From contig CALJIH010000074.1 in assembly GCA_937974135.1 (NCBI GenBank), forward strand, positions 1 through 14,242: a stretch of 14,242 nucleotides of DNA, read 5' to 3'. This DNA comes from an uncultured Cocleimonas sp. (GTDB taxonomy: Bacteria > Pseudomonadota > Gammaproteobacteria > Thiotrichales > Thiotrichaceae). Under the pieces are notes generated by a model, which was not told the origin of the DNA, did no database searches, and saw nothing but the letters and a program-made list of their open reading frames with translations. Shown here in pieces: positions 7,857-14,242 of the stretch. The number at the start of each line of letters is the position of its first letter. The first letter of the stretch is position 1. The translations under genes and the position numbers were made by a program.

Positions 7857-8585
7857 ATGCTTGAAATCTTAATTGTTGAAGACGACCCGGCCATTGGTGA
7901 AATGCTTAAGTCTTTTCTGCTAGGTAAAGGCTATAAAGTAAAAGTGGCAGAAAGTGGGGGGGTGTGCTTTGACATGTTATCTAATAGAAATCCTGACTTG
8001 ATCTTACTCGATTGGATGCTACCTGACACAAGCGGCCCTGATATTGTTAAGAAAATAAGAAGTAATGATATTCAAAAAGACCTTCCTATTTTAATGCTAA
8101 CGGCACGTGCTGAAGAAGTTGATAAAGTCAAAGGCTTAAATGTTGGTGCCGATGACTACATGACTAAACCCGTATCATTAAAGGAATTAGAAGCGAGAAT
8201 TAAAGCTTTAATTAGACGCGCTCAAGGTTTAAACGTCGATAAAACACTCAATCGTGGTTCAATCACAATTAATATTGAAGAAAATAGCTTACAAATTAAT
8301 AACGAGTTTGTGGATATTGGCCAAACTGAGTTTCGTTTACTGCATTATTTTATGCAAAAACCAGAACGTATTCACAGTAGAACGCAACTCTTGGATCAAG
8401 TATGGGGACAAAATACTTTCATTGATGAACGCACTGTCGATGTTCATATTTTACGTTTACGTAAGATCCTAAAACCCTTTGCTGTCGATAGTATGTTGAA
8501 AACTGTTCGTGGTGCTGGTTATCGTTTTACGGAAAATATTGAGCAAAATGACGATTCTAAGTTTGACGTAAAAAAAGATGGGTAA
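7857..8585 (+). CDS. phoB: PhoB, phosphate-regulon response regulator
   Basis: PhoB is the OmpR-family transcription factor that binds Pho boxes once phosphorylated by PhoR. The receiver domain (about 2-120) has the acidic pair D9/D10, phospho-acceptor D52 in LLDWMLPD, T82 in LTAR and K104 in TKP. The winged-helix domain (about 133-225) contains TEFRLLHYF, RTVDVHILRLRK and TVRGAGYRF. About 17 polar residues follow the usual end of the domain and run into the phoR start. The upstream AGCAAG is a poor ribosome binding site, so translation probably depends on coupling to phoU. Positions 7951-7965 share 15 nt with the intergenic repeat at 2040-2054. The protein shows no insertion there, since the spacing to the receiver aspartate is normal. 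Confidence 0.95.
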   Translation: MLEILIVEDDPAIGEMLKSFLLGKGYKVKVAESGGVCFDMLSNRNPDLILLDWMLPDTSGPDIVKKIRSNDIQKDLPILMLTARAEEVDKVKGLNVGADDYMTKPVSLKELEARIKALIRRAQGLNVDKTLNRGSITINIEENSLQINNEFVDIGQTEFRLLHYFMQKPERIHSRTQLLDQVWGQNTFIDERTVDVHILRLRKILKPFAVDSMLKTVRGAGYRFTENIEQNDDSKFDVKKDG

Positions 8586-9888
8586 CAACGGCTGGAACAT
8601 TGAGGTTTGGCGCATCGCCTTAGTGATATTTATGTCAATTCTGGGCGGCCTTATTAGCGCTCAGTGGCTACTTTCATTACTGCTATGTTTAGTCGTTTAT
8701 ATCGCTTGGTTATTATATAAACTCAACCAATTGCATATCTGGCTAAGTAAAGGTGCAAAGCCCGCATTACTGCCCGATAGCAATGGCATTTGGGAACGTG
8801 TTACCCAAAAAATTCAACTCACGCATAAAAAAAGTGATCGGCGTAAAGATCGTATGGCAAATTTGTTGAAACGTTTGCAGGACATTATCGCAGGATTACC
8901 CTATGCCACGGTGGTGCTTAATGGCAATAATGAAATTGATTGGGCCAATAGTCTATCGCAAGAATACTTAAATATAGATATTAAAAAAGATCGTGGACAA
9001 AGAATTGATAATCTCATCAGGGTTCCGCAAGTCCATCAAATTTTGGCGGAAAATGCGAATAAAGAAATTGAAGTAAGCTTTCCCACCGATGATTTTGGTT
9101 TAGACAAACAAATCGCCCTACAAGTGATTCCAGTTGGTGGTGATTTAAAATTATTGATCGCTAGAGACACTAGCGAACGAAATAAAATCAATAGAATGCG
9201 GAAGAATTTCATTGCCAATGCCTCACATGAGTTACGAACCCCGTTAACCGTTATTGCGGGCTATCTAGAAATCATGCAAGAGGATGAGGAATTTCCAAAA
9301 CAGCTGCAACCGGCTCTTCATGCTTCAGCTGATCAATCCATTCGAATGCAGCGGATTATAGAAGACTTATTGACATTATCTCGCTTAGAAAACTCAGATC
9401 TCAATGACACTACAAGCAATATCATCAATGTGCCATCGATACTAGAACGGGTTTATAAGGATGAGAGTACCTTGATCGTGAATGATTCTCATAAGCTTGT
9501 AAAAAATATTGATGAAAACCTAAAAATTCATGGAGCAGAAGCAGAAATTATCAGTGTGTGCAGTAACTTGGTACACAACGCTATCAGACATACTCAGGAT
9601 GGCACGATGATAACGATTGAATGGAAACTCAATGCAAATAATGAAGCCTGTTTAATCATCAAAGATACTGGACAGGGTATTCCAGCTGAGCATATTGCCC
9701 ATCTCACAGAAAGATTTTATCGTGTTGACAAAGGTCGTTCGCGCGAAACTGGTGGTACTGGCTTAGGCTTAGCGATTGTTCAACATATTGTGCAACGCCA
9801 TAATGGTAAATTTGATATAAGTAGTGAAATTGGAAAAGGTTCTGAATTTAAAGTCACTTTTCCAGTAAGTCGTGTGTATAAAGATTAA
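8578..9888 (+). CDS. phoR: PhoR, phosphate-regulon sensor histidine kinase
   Basis: PhoR is an inner-membrane kinase that phosphorylates PhoB when phosphate is scarce. This 436-residue protein has a hydrophobic N-terminus (about 12-47) likely to form two membrane passes with almost no periplasmic loop, as in E. coli PhoR. A PAS-like region follows (about 95-195). The HisKA domain carries H217 in NASHELRTPL, and the ATPase domain has the N box (NLVHNAIRH, 330-338), G1 (DTGQGIP, 363-369) and G2 (GTGLGLA, 393-399). The start overlaps phoB by 8 nt as ATGGGTAA (8578-8585). The short periplasmic part suggests that it reads transporter status through PhoU rather than sensing a ligand directly. Confidence 0.96.
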   Translation: MGNNGWNIEVWRIALVIFMSILGGLISAQWLLSLLLCLVVYIAWLLYKLNQLHIWLSKGAKPALLPDSNGIWERVTQKIQLTHKKSDRRKDRMANLLKRLQDIIAGLPYATVVLNGNNEIDWANSLSQEYLNIDIKKDRGQRIDNLIRVPQVHQILAENANKEIEVSFPTDDFGLDKQIALQVIPVGGDLKLLIARDTSERNKINRMRKNFIANASHELRTPLTVIAGYLEIMQEDEEFPKQLQPALHASADQSIRMQRIIEDLLTLSRLENSDLNDTTSNIINVPSILERVYKDESTLIVNDSHKLVKNIDENLKIHGAEAEIISVCSNLVHNAIRHTQDGTMITIEWKLNANNEACLIIKDTGQGIPAEHIAHLTERFYRVDKGRSRETGGTGLGLAIVQHIVQRHNGKFDISSEIGKGSEFKVTFPVSRVYKD

Positions 9889-9986
9889 AGCAAAAAGAGA
9901 GGTCTATAGGTTTAAACAGACATAAACCGAAAAAATAATATAAAATAATTTGAACTTGATTCAAACTTATCTCTACTAAAAATAAT

Positions 9987-10004
9987 GATGTGATAAATCA
10001 CATC
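9987..10004. promoter_or_regulatory. Perfect palindrome, candidate operator before the secreted-protein gene
   Basis: GATGTGAT-AA-ATCACATC is a perfect 8-bp inverted repeat with a 2-nt centre, ending 40 bp before the next ATG. The spacing fits neither CRP (TGTGA-N6-TCACA) nor FNR (TTGAT-N4-ATCAA). A second, shorter inverted repeat, TTTGAA-CTTGA-TTCAAA, lies at 9949-9965. I cannot place a strong promoter here; TATAAA at 9939-9944 is a possible -10. The regulator is unknown. Confidence 0.45.
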
Positions 10005-10044
10005 GCGCAGGGGAAGGGTTACAATTAAATAGGGGGAAACCAGG

Positions 10045-10893
10045 ATGTGCTTTCAAACAGTGTTCCACGCCAATATAAAAAATATAAATCTCTTTGAGTT
10101 GTTGGGGCTTAAAAACTCACGTATATTTTTATTTTCCGCGTTATCGGTAGTTTTTCTTTTTGCTTCTCTCAACAATGCCTTTGCAATTGAACCGCAACAG
10201 CAAGCTCAAGTAAAAAAGATTATAAGCTTTTTAAAACAAGATAATCGAATAGCTTTATCTAATCACATTTCATACCCTTTGTTTAGACAAGCACCGCTAG
10301 CGCCTATCAATAATCAAAAAGAATTTTTAGAGCGTTACGATGAGATTTTTGATCGTCATCTTCTGGGTACGATTATCTCTTCAAATATTAATACCAATTG
10401 GGATAGCATCGGTTGGCGTGGGGTCATTCTTGATAATGGTATTATCGCTTTGGATCCTGATGGAAATATCACTGAGATAAATCACCATTCACAGCGTGAG
10501 CAAGAAATTGTTAATCAATTAACTTCAAATAAAGTGGCCAAAGGCCGAAGCGCGTTGCATCGCAGTGTAAATAAATACGATCAAGTAGTGCTTGAGTTGG
10601 TAACACAGCGTCATCGTATACGAGTAGATAAAATCAGTAATGGCGTGTTGCGATATACTTCATGGCCTAAGCATAAATCCACTGCAGATAAACCTGACTT
10701 GATTCTAAGCAATGGACGAATCATCAACAGTAGTGGACGTAATCAGCGATATATTTTTGATAACGGTACTTATAGTTATCAAATTAATGTTAATCACCCC
10801 AATGCAAATACTGCAGCCAAGGGAAGTTTAGAAGTTTTTAAAAGCGGTCAAAAATGGGTTCGGGAAACAGCCATCAGCGTCAATAGAAGATAA
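10045..10893 (+). CDS. Secreted protein of unknown function
   Basis: I do not recognise this 282-residue protein as a named family. An unusually long signal peptide is visible: about 26 polar or mixed residues, then a hydrophobic core (27-40), then NNAFA with likely cleavage after residue 47. The mature part begins with a helical segment. It then has FLERYDEIFDRHL (about 94-106), a pattern seen in small secreted NTF2-like or SnoaL-like proteins, but this resemblance is weak. The C-terminal half looks beta-rich, with SLEVFKSGQKWVRE near the end. The start is well supported: AGGGGG (10031-10036) lies 8 nt before the ATG, and no other in-frame ATG precedes the hydrophobic core. It stands alone on the plus strand 156 bp after phoR. 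A periplasmic or outer-membrane location is inferred. Confidence 0.8.
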   Translation: MCFQTVFHANIKNINLFELLGLKNSRIFLFSALSVVFLFASLNNAFAIEPQQQAQVKKIISFLKQDNRIALSNHISYPLFRQAPLAPINNQKEFLERYDEIFDRHLLGTIISSNINTNWDSIGWRGVILDNGIIALDPDGNITEINHHSQREQEIVNQLTSNKVAKGRSALHRSVNKYDQVVLELVTQRHRIRVDKISNGVLRYTSWPKHKSTADKPDLILSNGRIINSSGRNQRYIFDNGTYSYQINVNHPNANTAAKGSLEVFKSGQKWVRETAISVNRR

Positions 10894-10949
10894 ACTCATG
10901 GGCTGTGTTAAAGCCACATCTTCCCAGAGCAATCAACACAAGACCGAAC

Positions 10950-10970
10950 AAAAGTAGGGGGGTGTCTTTT
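10950..10970 (+). repeat. Dispersed 21-nt G-rich repeat, copy 2
   Basis: The sequence is AAAAGT-AG-GGGGGTGTCTTTT, in the same orientation as copy 1. It lies in the 103-bp gap before the hydrolase-like lipoprotein gene and covers the place where a -35 element would sit for the TATGAT at 10985-10990. Confidence 0.8.
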
Positions 10971-10984
10971 TAACATTGTATTGA

Positions 10985-10990
10985 TATGAT
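10985..10990 (+). promoter_or_regulatory. Candidate -10 element 6 nt before the lipoprotein start (possible leaderless mRNA)
   Basis: TATGAT is followed by exactly 6 nt and then the ATG at 10997, so transcription would begin at or next to the start codon. No Shine-Dalgarno sequence precedes this gene, and an in-frame TGA at 10982-10984 blocks an upstream start. No good -35 is present, and the expected place is occupied by repeat copy 2. The call rests on a single hexamer. Confidence 0.35.
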
Positions 10991-10996
10991 TTTCTT

Positions 10997-11803
10997 ATGA
11001 AAAATTCACTTGTCAGCCGTGCTTTACTCGGTTTTTTTGCATTATTCCTTTCTGCTTGTTCAAGTATCGGTAATAACTCACAAAGCTCAATCACTGGGAA
11101 TATTCAATCAGTACCTTTAACTGTTCCTGCAGTTCAGCAACGAGTCGTCATTTACAATCATGGTATTAGCAGACCACAACAAGTTGAACCGTGTTTTATG
11201 CCTTATAATAATCCACCACGTTCATTGTTATTGCTGAATGATTATCGAACATTAGTTTATAAGTTATGTTCTACGTCTACTGAATCACCTGCGATTTCAT
11301 CTGCTGGTAAACAAGTGTATTTAAGAAAGAAAGAGATTGATTTTGCCATTGATGCTTTTTTAGCACGTGGGATTCAACCTAAAAACCTATTTCTTGCGGG
11401 CCACTCCAATGGTGCTTGGACGTCGCTGATGATGATGAAGGATGTAAATAAACGTTTTAATGGAGTGATTGCTTTTGCACCCGCATTTGCGGGTAGACGC
11501 AGCGAAGCCAGTTATGCACCATGGTGGCGTAAAACGGTCAGACCGAATCAAATTAAAGAGATGTTAAACGCACCGCAGATGGATGCGATTGTGTTTGCTT
11601 ATGAGAATGATGCTTTTAATCGTCCCCAAGAATTACAATTTTTAGCTAATCATTATCCTCAACGAAATTCCTCTGGGGTTAATTTTGTCGCTTATGATTG
11701 TGGCTTACGCAATGCGCATCAAACGTTTCGAAAAGATTGTCGTTTAGCAGAAACTCATCAACAGATTAAACAATTCATTGAGCAACAGATTTCATCTTGG
11801 TGA
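10997..11803 (+). CDS. Alpha/beta-hydrolase-fold lipoprotein
   Basis: This 268-residue protein starts with a lipoprotein signal peptide ending in LSAC, with lipidation expected on C21. The residues after it (SSIGNN) lack an inner-membrane retention aspartate at +2, so an outer-membrane location is likely. The hydrolase core shows YNHGI (53-57, oxyanion-hole type), the nucleophile elbow GHSNG with S137, a likely acid D205 in YENDAF and a likely histidine H241 in NAHQTF. Four cysteines (66, 91, 235, 248) could pair in the periplasm. The substrate cannot be read from the sequence; dienelactone-hydrolase-like or esterase activity is the general expectation for the fold. It follows the unrecognised secreted protein by 103 bp, with its own possible promoter, so the two may not be an operon. 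Confidence 0.85.
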   Translation: MKNSLVSRALLGFFALFLSACSSIGNNSQSSITGNIQSVPLTVPAVQQRVVIYNHGISRPQQVEPCFMPYNNPPRSLLLLNDYRTLVYKLCSTSTESPAISSAGKQVYLRKKEIDFAIDAFLARGIQPKNLFLAGHSNGAWTSLMMMKDVNKRFNGVIAFAPAFAGRRSEASYAPWWRKTVRPNQIKEMLNAPQMDAIVFAYENDAFNRPQELQFLANHYPQRNSSGVNFVAYDCGLRNAHQTFRKDCRLAETHQQIKQFIEQQISSW

Positions 11804-11830
11804 AATGTAAAAATTTTGTGCTGAACATTC

Positions 11831-11862
11831 TTACTAAGCTTAACCATTGTATGTCTTAGTAA
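11831..11862. repeat. Inverted repeat between convergent genes
   Basis: TTACTAAG (11831-11838) and CTTAGTAA (11855-11862) are perfect 8-bp inverted arms around a 16-nt spacer. A second small one, CGTTA/TAACG, is at 11866-11881. They lie between the convergent ends of the hydrolase and TauE-like genes, where a bidirectional terminator would be expected. Neither has a T-tract on either strand, so termination is uncertain. Confidence 0.4.
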
Positions 11863-11894
11863 CTTCGTTATCACACTAACGTTTGACTTATTGT

Positions 11895-12656
11895 TTAGAC
11901 ATAATATTGAACTAAGATAACAAGCGCTATCATAAACAACATTGTTTTCAATATCTTAATGTATTTATCTGACTTGATTTGTTTTTTTATTTTCAAACCA
12001 AAAGCGAGCGCAATAGCCGTGACTACAAACATTAAAGAAGAGATTGATAGCTCGTTTACGGTAAATGTTGCGGCAGTTGTAAACATTATAATTTGCGTAA
12101 CTTTGCCAAATAAAAAACATAAATTAGACGCTTGAATAATATCTTGTTTGGATTTTTTAGATTCAATCGAATAGATAATCAGAATAGGAGCCATGACATT
12201 CGTCAACCCTCCTAGCACTCCTGCACTTAGCCCAAAAAGAAGTTTAGTTATTCGAGGATATTCCAAGAACCAAGGTAAATTTAGTTTTATTTGGCCACTG
12301 AGTAAGTAGATTAAAATAGCAAACGCGAGAATTACTTTAAAGAATTCGGAGTCGCTATTAATTAGAACCAATGTTCCAAGAATCGTACCGAATAATGCAT
12401 AAACTGCTAATAAAAAATGACGTTTTAGTGCAGCAATGAATGATTCAAGATTGAAATGTGATTCGCTGGCGATACTAACGATATTTACTAATAATGTGGG
12501 TATCAGTGTCAAAATAATGGCACTCTGAATATCCATAAATAATGCCAATAAGGGGGTGGTAATCATTGGAAACGCAAAGCCTATGCTGCCATGTACCAAA
12601 GCGGCTACAAAGAAAATACAAGCACTGATTAAGATGAAATCTACACTCAAAAGCAT
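11895..12656 (-). CDS. TauE/SafE-family membrane protein (putative anion or sulfite exporter)
   Basis: This 253-residue, very hydrophobic protein has about eight membrane segments arranged as two similar halves. Each half carries the family's glycine/proline-rich signature: VHGSIGFAFPMITTPLLALF (21-40) and GLSAGVLGGLTNVMAPILII (142-161). TauE/SafE proteins are inner-membrane transporters, some linked to export of sulfite or sulfur-containing organic anions. The substrate here is unknown, and no sulfur-metabolism gene is nearby. The ATG at 12656 has no Shine-Dalgarno sequence, and an in-frame TGA 21 nt upstream excludes a longer form. A TTG at codon 3 is a possible but no better start. The gene is divergent from lrp, so control by Lrp is possible but unproven. 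Confidence 0.88.
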   Translation of the reverse strand: MLLSVDFILISACIFFVAALVHGSIGFAFPMITTPLLALFMDIQSAIILTLIPTLLVNIVSIASESHFNLESFIAALKRHFLLAVYALFGTILGTLVLINSDSEFFKVILAFAILIYLLSGQIKLNLPWFLEYPRITKLLFGLSAGVLGGLTNVMAPILIIYSIESKKSKQDIIQASNLCFLFGKVTQIIMFTTAATFTVNELSISSLMFVVTAIALAFGLKIKKQIKSDKYIKILKTMLFMIALVILVQYYV

Positions 12657-12662
12657 CGATAA

Positions 12663-12668
12663 AGCATA
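12663..12668 (-). promoter_or_regulatory. Candidate -10 element 6 nt before the TauE-like start
   Basis: The minus strand reads TATGCT, then 6 nt (TTATCG), then the ATG. The geometry matches that of the hydrolase gene at 10985-10997 and again suggests a leaderless message. No clear -35 is visible 17 bp upstream. Confidence 0.3.
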
Positions 12669-12725
12669 AGCGATTCATACCATCATTAATATGCTTATTT
12701 ATCGCGTTATAAAGGAAATAATCTG

Positions 12726-12754
12726 CTGATAAATTAGTAAAACAAGAATATGAT
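12726..12754 (+). promoter_or_regulatory. Candidate lrp promoter
   Basis: CTGATA (12726-12731; 4 of 6 matches to the -35 consensus), a 17-bp spacer and TATGAT (12749-12754) form a reasonable sigma-70 promoter. It would give a leader of about 24 nt before lrp. AGGAGT at 12755-12760 lies too far from the ATG to act as its ribosome binding site. Confidence 0.4.
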
Positions 12755-12784
12755 AGGAGTTGAAAAGCTTATACAGTAATTATT

Positions 12785-13273
12785 ATGGCAAATGATAAAA
12801 AACTCCGCTTACTTGACCGCATTGATAGAAATATTTTAAGAGAATTGCAACGTAACGGCAGGCTTTCTTATGTCGAATTAGCTGACAAAGTAGGGCTAAG
12901 TACTTCGCCTTGTTTGGAGCGAGTAAAACGTTTAGAAAACGGAGGATGGATAGAAGGCTACAATGCAAAACTATCTGCTAGCAAATTAGAGGCAGCTTTA
13001 TTGGTATTTGTGGAAATAAGACTGCACTATAAAACGGGTGATGTGTTTAAAGAATTTCGCGAATCCGTAACTAAATGGCCTGAGATTCAAGAATGCCATT
13101 TGGTATCAGGTGATTTTGACTATTTATTAAAAGTAAGAATTGCAGACATGGTTGCATACCGAGATTTATTGGGACAGATAGTTTCTGAATTACCCGGTGT
13201 TAGAGATACTAGAACCTTGGTTGCCATGGAGACAGTAAAAGAATCGAGTGAAGTACTGATAAAAAAAGATTAA
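12785..13273 (+). CDS. lrp: Lrp, leucine-responsive global transcription regulator
   Basis: This 162-residue protein is close to E. coli Lrp (164 residues) over its whole length. Shared stretches include LDRIDRNIL (10-18), PCLERVKRLE (42-51), LLVFVEI (72-78), IQECHLVSGDFDYLLK (101-116) and LPGVRDTRT (136-144). The N-terminal helix-turn-helix is at about 29-48 and the ligand-binding RAM domain at about 67-150. This closeness favours the global regulator over the more specialised AsnC-type paralogues. The ATG at 12785 has no proper Shine-Dalgarno sequence. An in-frame TGA at 12761-12763 and the match to the Lrp N-terminus support this start. It is divergent from the TauE-like gene, with 128 bp between them. 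Confidence 0.93.
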   Translation: MANDKKLRLLDRIDRNILRELQRNGRLSYVELADKVGLSTSPCLERVKRLENGGWIEGYNAKLSASKLEAALLVFVEIRLHYKTGDVFKEFRESVTKWPEIQECHLVSGDFDYLLKVRIADMVAYRDLLGQIVSELPGVRDTRTLVAMETVKESSEVLIKKD

Positions 13274-13281
13274 GGGTATCT

Positions 13282-13302
13282 AAAAGACACCCCCGTACTT
13301 TT
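13282..13302 (-). repeat. Dispersed 21-nt G-rich repeat, copy 3
   Basis: The minus strand reads AAAAGT-AC-GGGGGTGTCTTTT, the reverse orientation to copies 1 and 2. It fills most of the 37-bp gap between the convergent ends of lrp and the rhombotarget-type lipoprotein gene, leaving 8 nt on each side. It is not a recognisable terminator: only the outer AAAAG/CTTTT bases can pair. Confidence 0.8.
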
Positions 13303-13310
13303 ATTCGGTT

Positions 13311-14189
13311 TTAATTGCGTTGAGCGTTTCTTCTTAATCGATTACACACTAATAGAGTGATTAAAGAGAGTAAAAATACATTATTTAGACTTCCCGCTGC
13401 CGAGTAACTCTCAAGGTTTTGGATATTAACTGATTTACCTTGCTTCACCTTTTCTTTAAATATCAGTAACTCAGCATCAAGATTTGTCATCATGTCGTCA
13501 AACGCAAGATTAAAACCAGCATAGCTTTTGTTTTGCATCACATGATCCACACCAATTGCAGTCGAACGTTTGCGTAACTTACTGATACCTGGCGCTCGCA
13601 TTAACATTTTTTGACTACGCACATCAAACACGGCGGTATCAACGAAGGTTTGAATAGTATTCTCATTACCAGGTATCACGTACATTCCAACAATCGTCCA
13701 GTACAATAGCGAGGCATTATTGTGCAGAGTCTGGGTTAGTTGATCGTAAGATACTAAAGCAATAACATCGACATCATGTAATCTTGCGACTTGATTTAAC
13801 GTATCGAAGCCAGAACCACCTTTACTGTTGTGATGGCGTAAGTAGGTACTTGGAATGACTTTGATCTCATCAATATAACGGTGTTGAGAAAATCTAGATT
13901 TCACTTTACTCAGCAGTCGATATTGATTACTGCTATCTAAAGTATTGCCTCGCCAATTGCGTGAGGGTAAAAATGCCAGACCAATCTTCACGGGTAAGGT
14001 TAATTGTGGAATTTGATTGACCGTATCAACTTTGATTTGTTTATTGGGATAGAGGAATTTAGCCAAACTACTCGAATGTGTTTGTTTTTGTCGATGATGA
14101 TCACTGACAATAGATGAGCACCCATTTATGAATATCATTAGGGTTAAAAATAGGGCAGTCGTGATTCTTCTTGAAAGGTGCTTTTGCAT
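13311..14189 (-). CDS. Rhombotarget-type lipoprotein with a GlyGly-CTERM-like tail
   Basis: This 292-residue protein has a lipoprotein signal ending in INGC (lipidation on C24). The body resembles, from memory, the rhombotarget lipoprotein family: SSSLAKFLYP (39-48), PVKIGLAFLPSR (66-77), VIPSTYLR (111-118), DTLNQVARLHDVDVIALVSYDQ (129-150), YWTIVGMYVIPGNEN (163-177) and QTFVDTAVFDV (180-190). The C-terminus has a small-residue motif (SYSAAGS, 261-267), a hydrophobic segment (about 270-283) and a basic end (RLRRNAQRN). This is the three-part layout of a rhombosortase sorting signal. The usual GG pair is AAGS here, so the tail may be divergent. Its function is unknown and no rhombosortase gene is in the window. 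The start has a strong GGAGG (14200-14196) 6 nt before the ATG. Confidence 0.8.
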   Translation of the reverse strand: MQKHLSRRITTALFLTLMIFINGCSSIVSDHHRQKQTHSSSLAKFLYPNKQIKVDTVNQIPQLTLPVKIGLAFLPSRNWRGNTLDSSNQYRLLSKVKSRFSQHRYIDEIKVIPSTYLRHHNSKGGSGFDTLNQVARLHDVDVIALVSYDQLTQTLHNNASLLYWTIVGMYVIPGNENTIQTFVDTAVFDVRSQKMLMRAPGISKLRKRSTAIGVDHVMQNKSYAGFNLAFDDMMTNLDAELLIFKEKVKQGKSVNIQNLESYSAAGSLNNVFLLSLITLLVCNRLRRNAQRN

Positions 14190-14242
14190 GGTATTCCTCC
14201 GATGTATTGAAGAAATAATGAATCAAAGTATTTTTAAAAGAA

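Noticed and set aside
7951..7971. Mobile insertion of the repeat into phoB
   Set aside because: The receiver domain has normal length and spacing around this point, so no inserted sequence is evident.
4510..9218. Short antisense or alternate-frame ORFs within pstC, pstB, phoB and phoR
   Set aside because: The reading frames of the real genes are unbroken and carry all family motifs; the others are composition shadows.
9909..9936. Rho-independent terminator after phoR
   Set aside because: GGTTTA/TAAACC can pair, but on the plus strand it is followed by an A-run rather than a T-run, and on the minus strand the T-run comes before the stem.
9987..10004. CRP or FNR site
   Set aside because: The TGTGA and TCACA arms are 4 nt apart instead of 6, and the inner GAT/ATC spacing is 2 nt instead of 4.
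12682..12696. Lrp binding site between the TauE-like gene and lrp
   Set aside because: The minus strand matches the degenerate E. coli Lrp consensus at only about 10 of 15 positions, which is common in AT-rich DNA.

Overview
The window is AT-rich DNA from a gammaproteobacterium, most likely marine or aquatic. Four things support this: an Lrp protein very close to the enterobacterial one, a PstC/PstA pair with large extra periplasmic parts, a PhoX-type alkaline phosphatase, and a lipoprotein of the rhombotarget type, a family tied to gammaproteobacterial rhombosortase systems. I cannot name the genus from sequence alone. I see no tRNA, rRNA, CRISPR array, transposase gene or prophage.

Positions 1-9888 are a phosphate-starvation locus. 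A Tat-exported phosphatase (phoX, minus strand, 3' end beyond the left edge) is divergent from pstS-pstC-pstA-pstB-phoU-phoB-phoR. A near-consensus Pho box with a well-placed -10 lies in front of pstS, and a weaker Pho box candidate lies in front of phoX. PhoX releases phosphate from organic esters outside the inner membrane, PstS captures it, PstCA with PstB imports it, and PhoU couples the transporter to the PhoR kinase and PhoB regulator. Unlike the E. coli layout, phoBR sits directly behind phoU, so the regulators are probably in the operon they control. Two junctions (pstC/pstA and phoB/phoR) share the same 8-nt ATG-to-stop overlap.

Positions 9889-11894 hold two envelope-protein genes: a secreted protein I do not recognise, preceded by a perfect 8+2+8 palindrome, and a lipoprotein with an alpha/beta-hydrolase core. 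Positions 11895-13273 hold a divergent pair, a TauE/SafE-type membrane protein and lrp. Positions 13311-14189 (minus strand) encode the rhombotarget-type lipoprotein with a divergent C-terminal sorting tail.

The least expected signal is a 21-nt motif, AAAAGT-NN-GGGGGTGTCTTTT, found three times. All copies are intergenic, and they differ only at the two N positions. One copy overlaps the expected -35 region of the hydrolase gene. A fourth, partial match lies inside phoB. The motif matches no element I can name with confidence. I found no clearly new multi-gene system; the rest is a well-organised Pho regulon plus accessory envelope genes.
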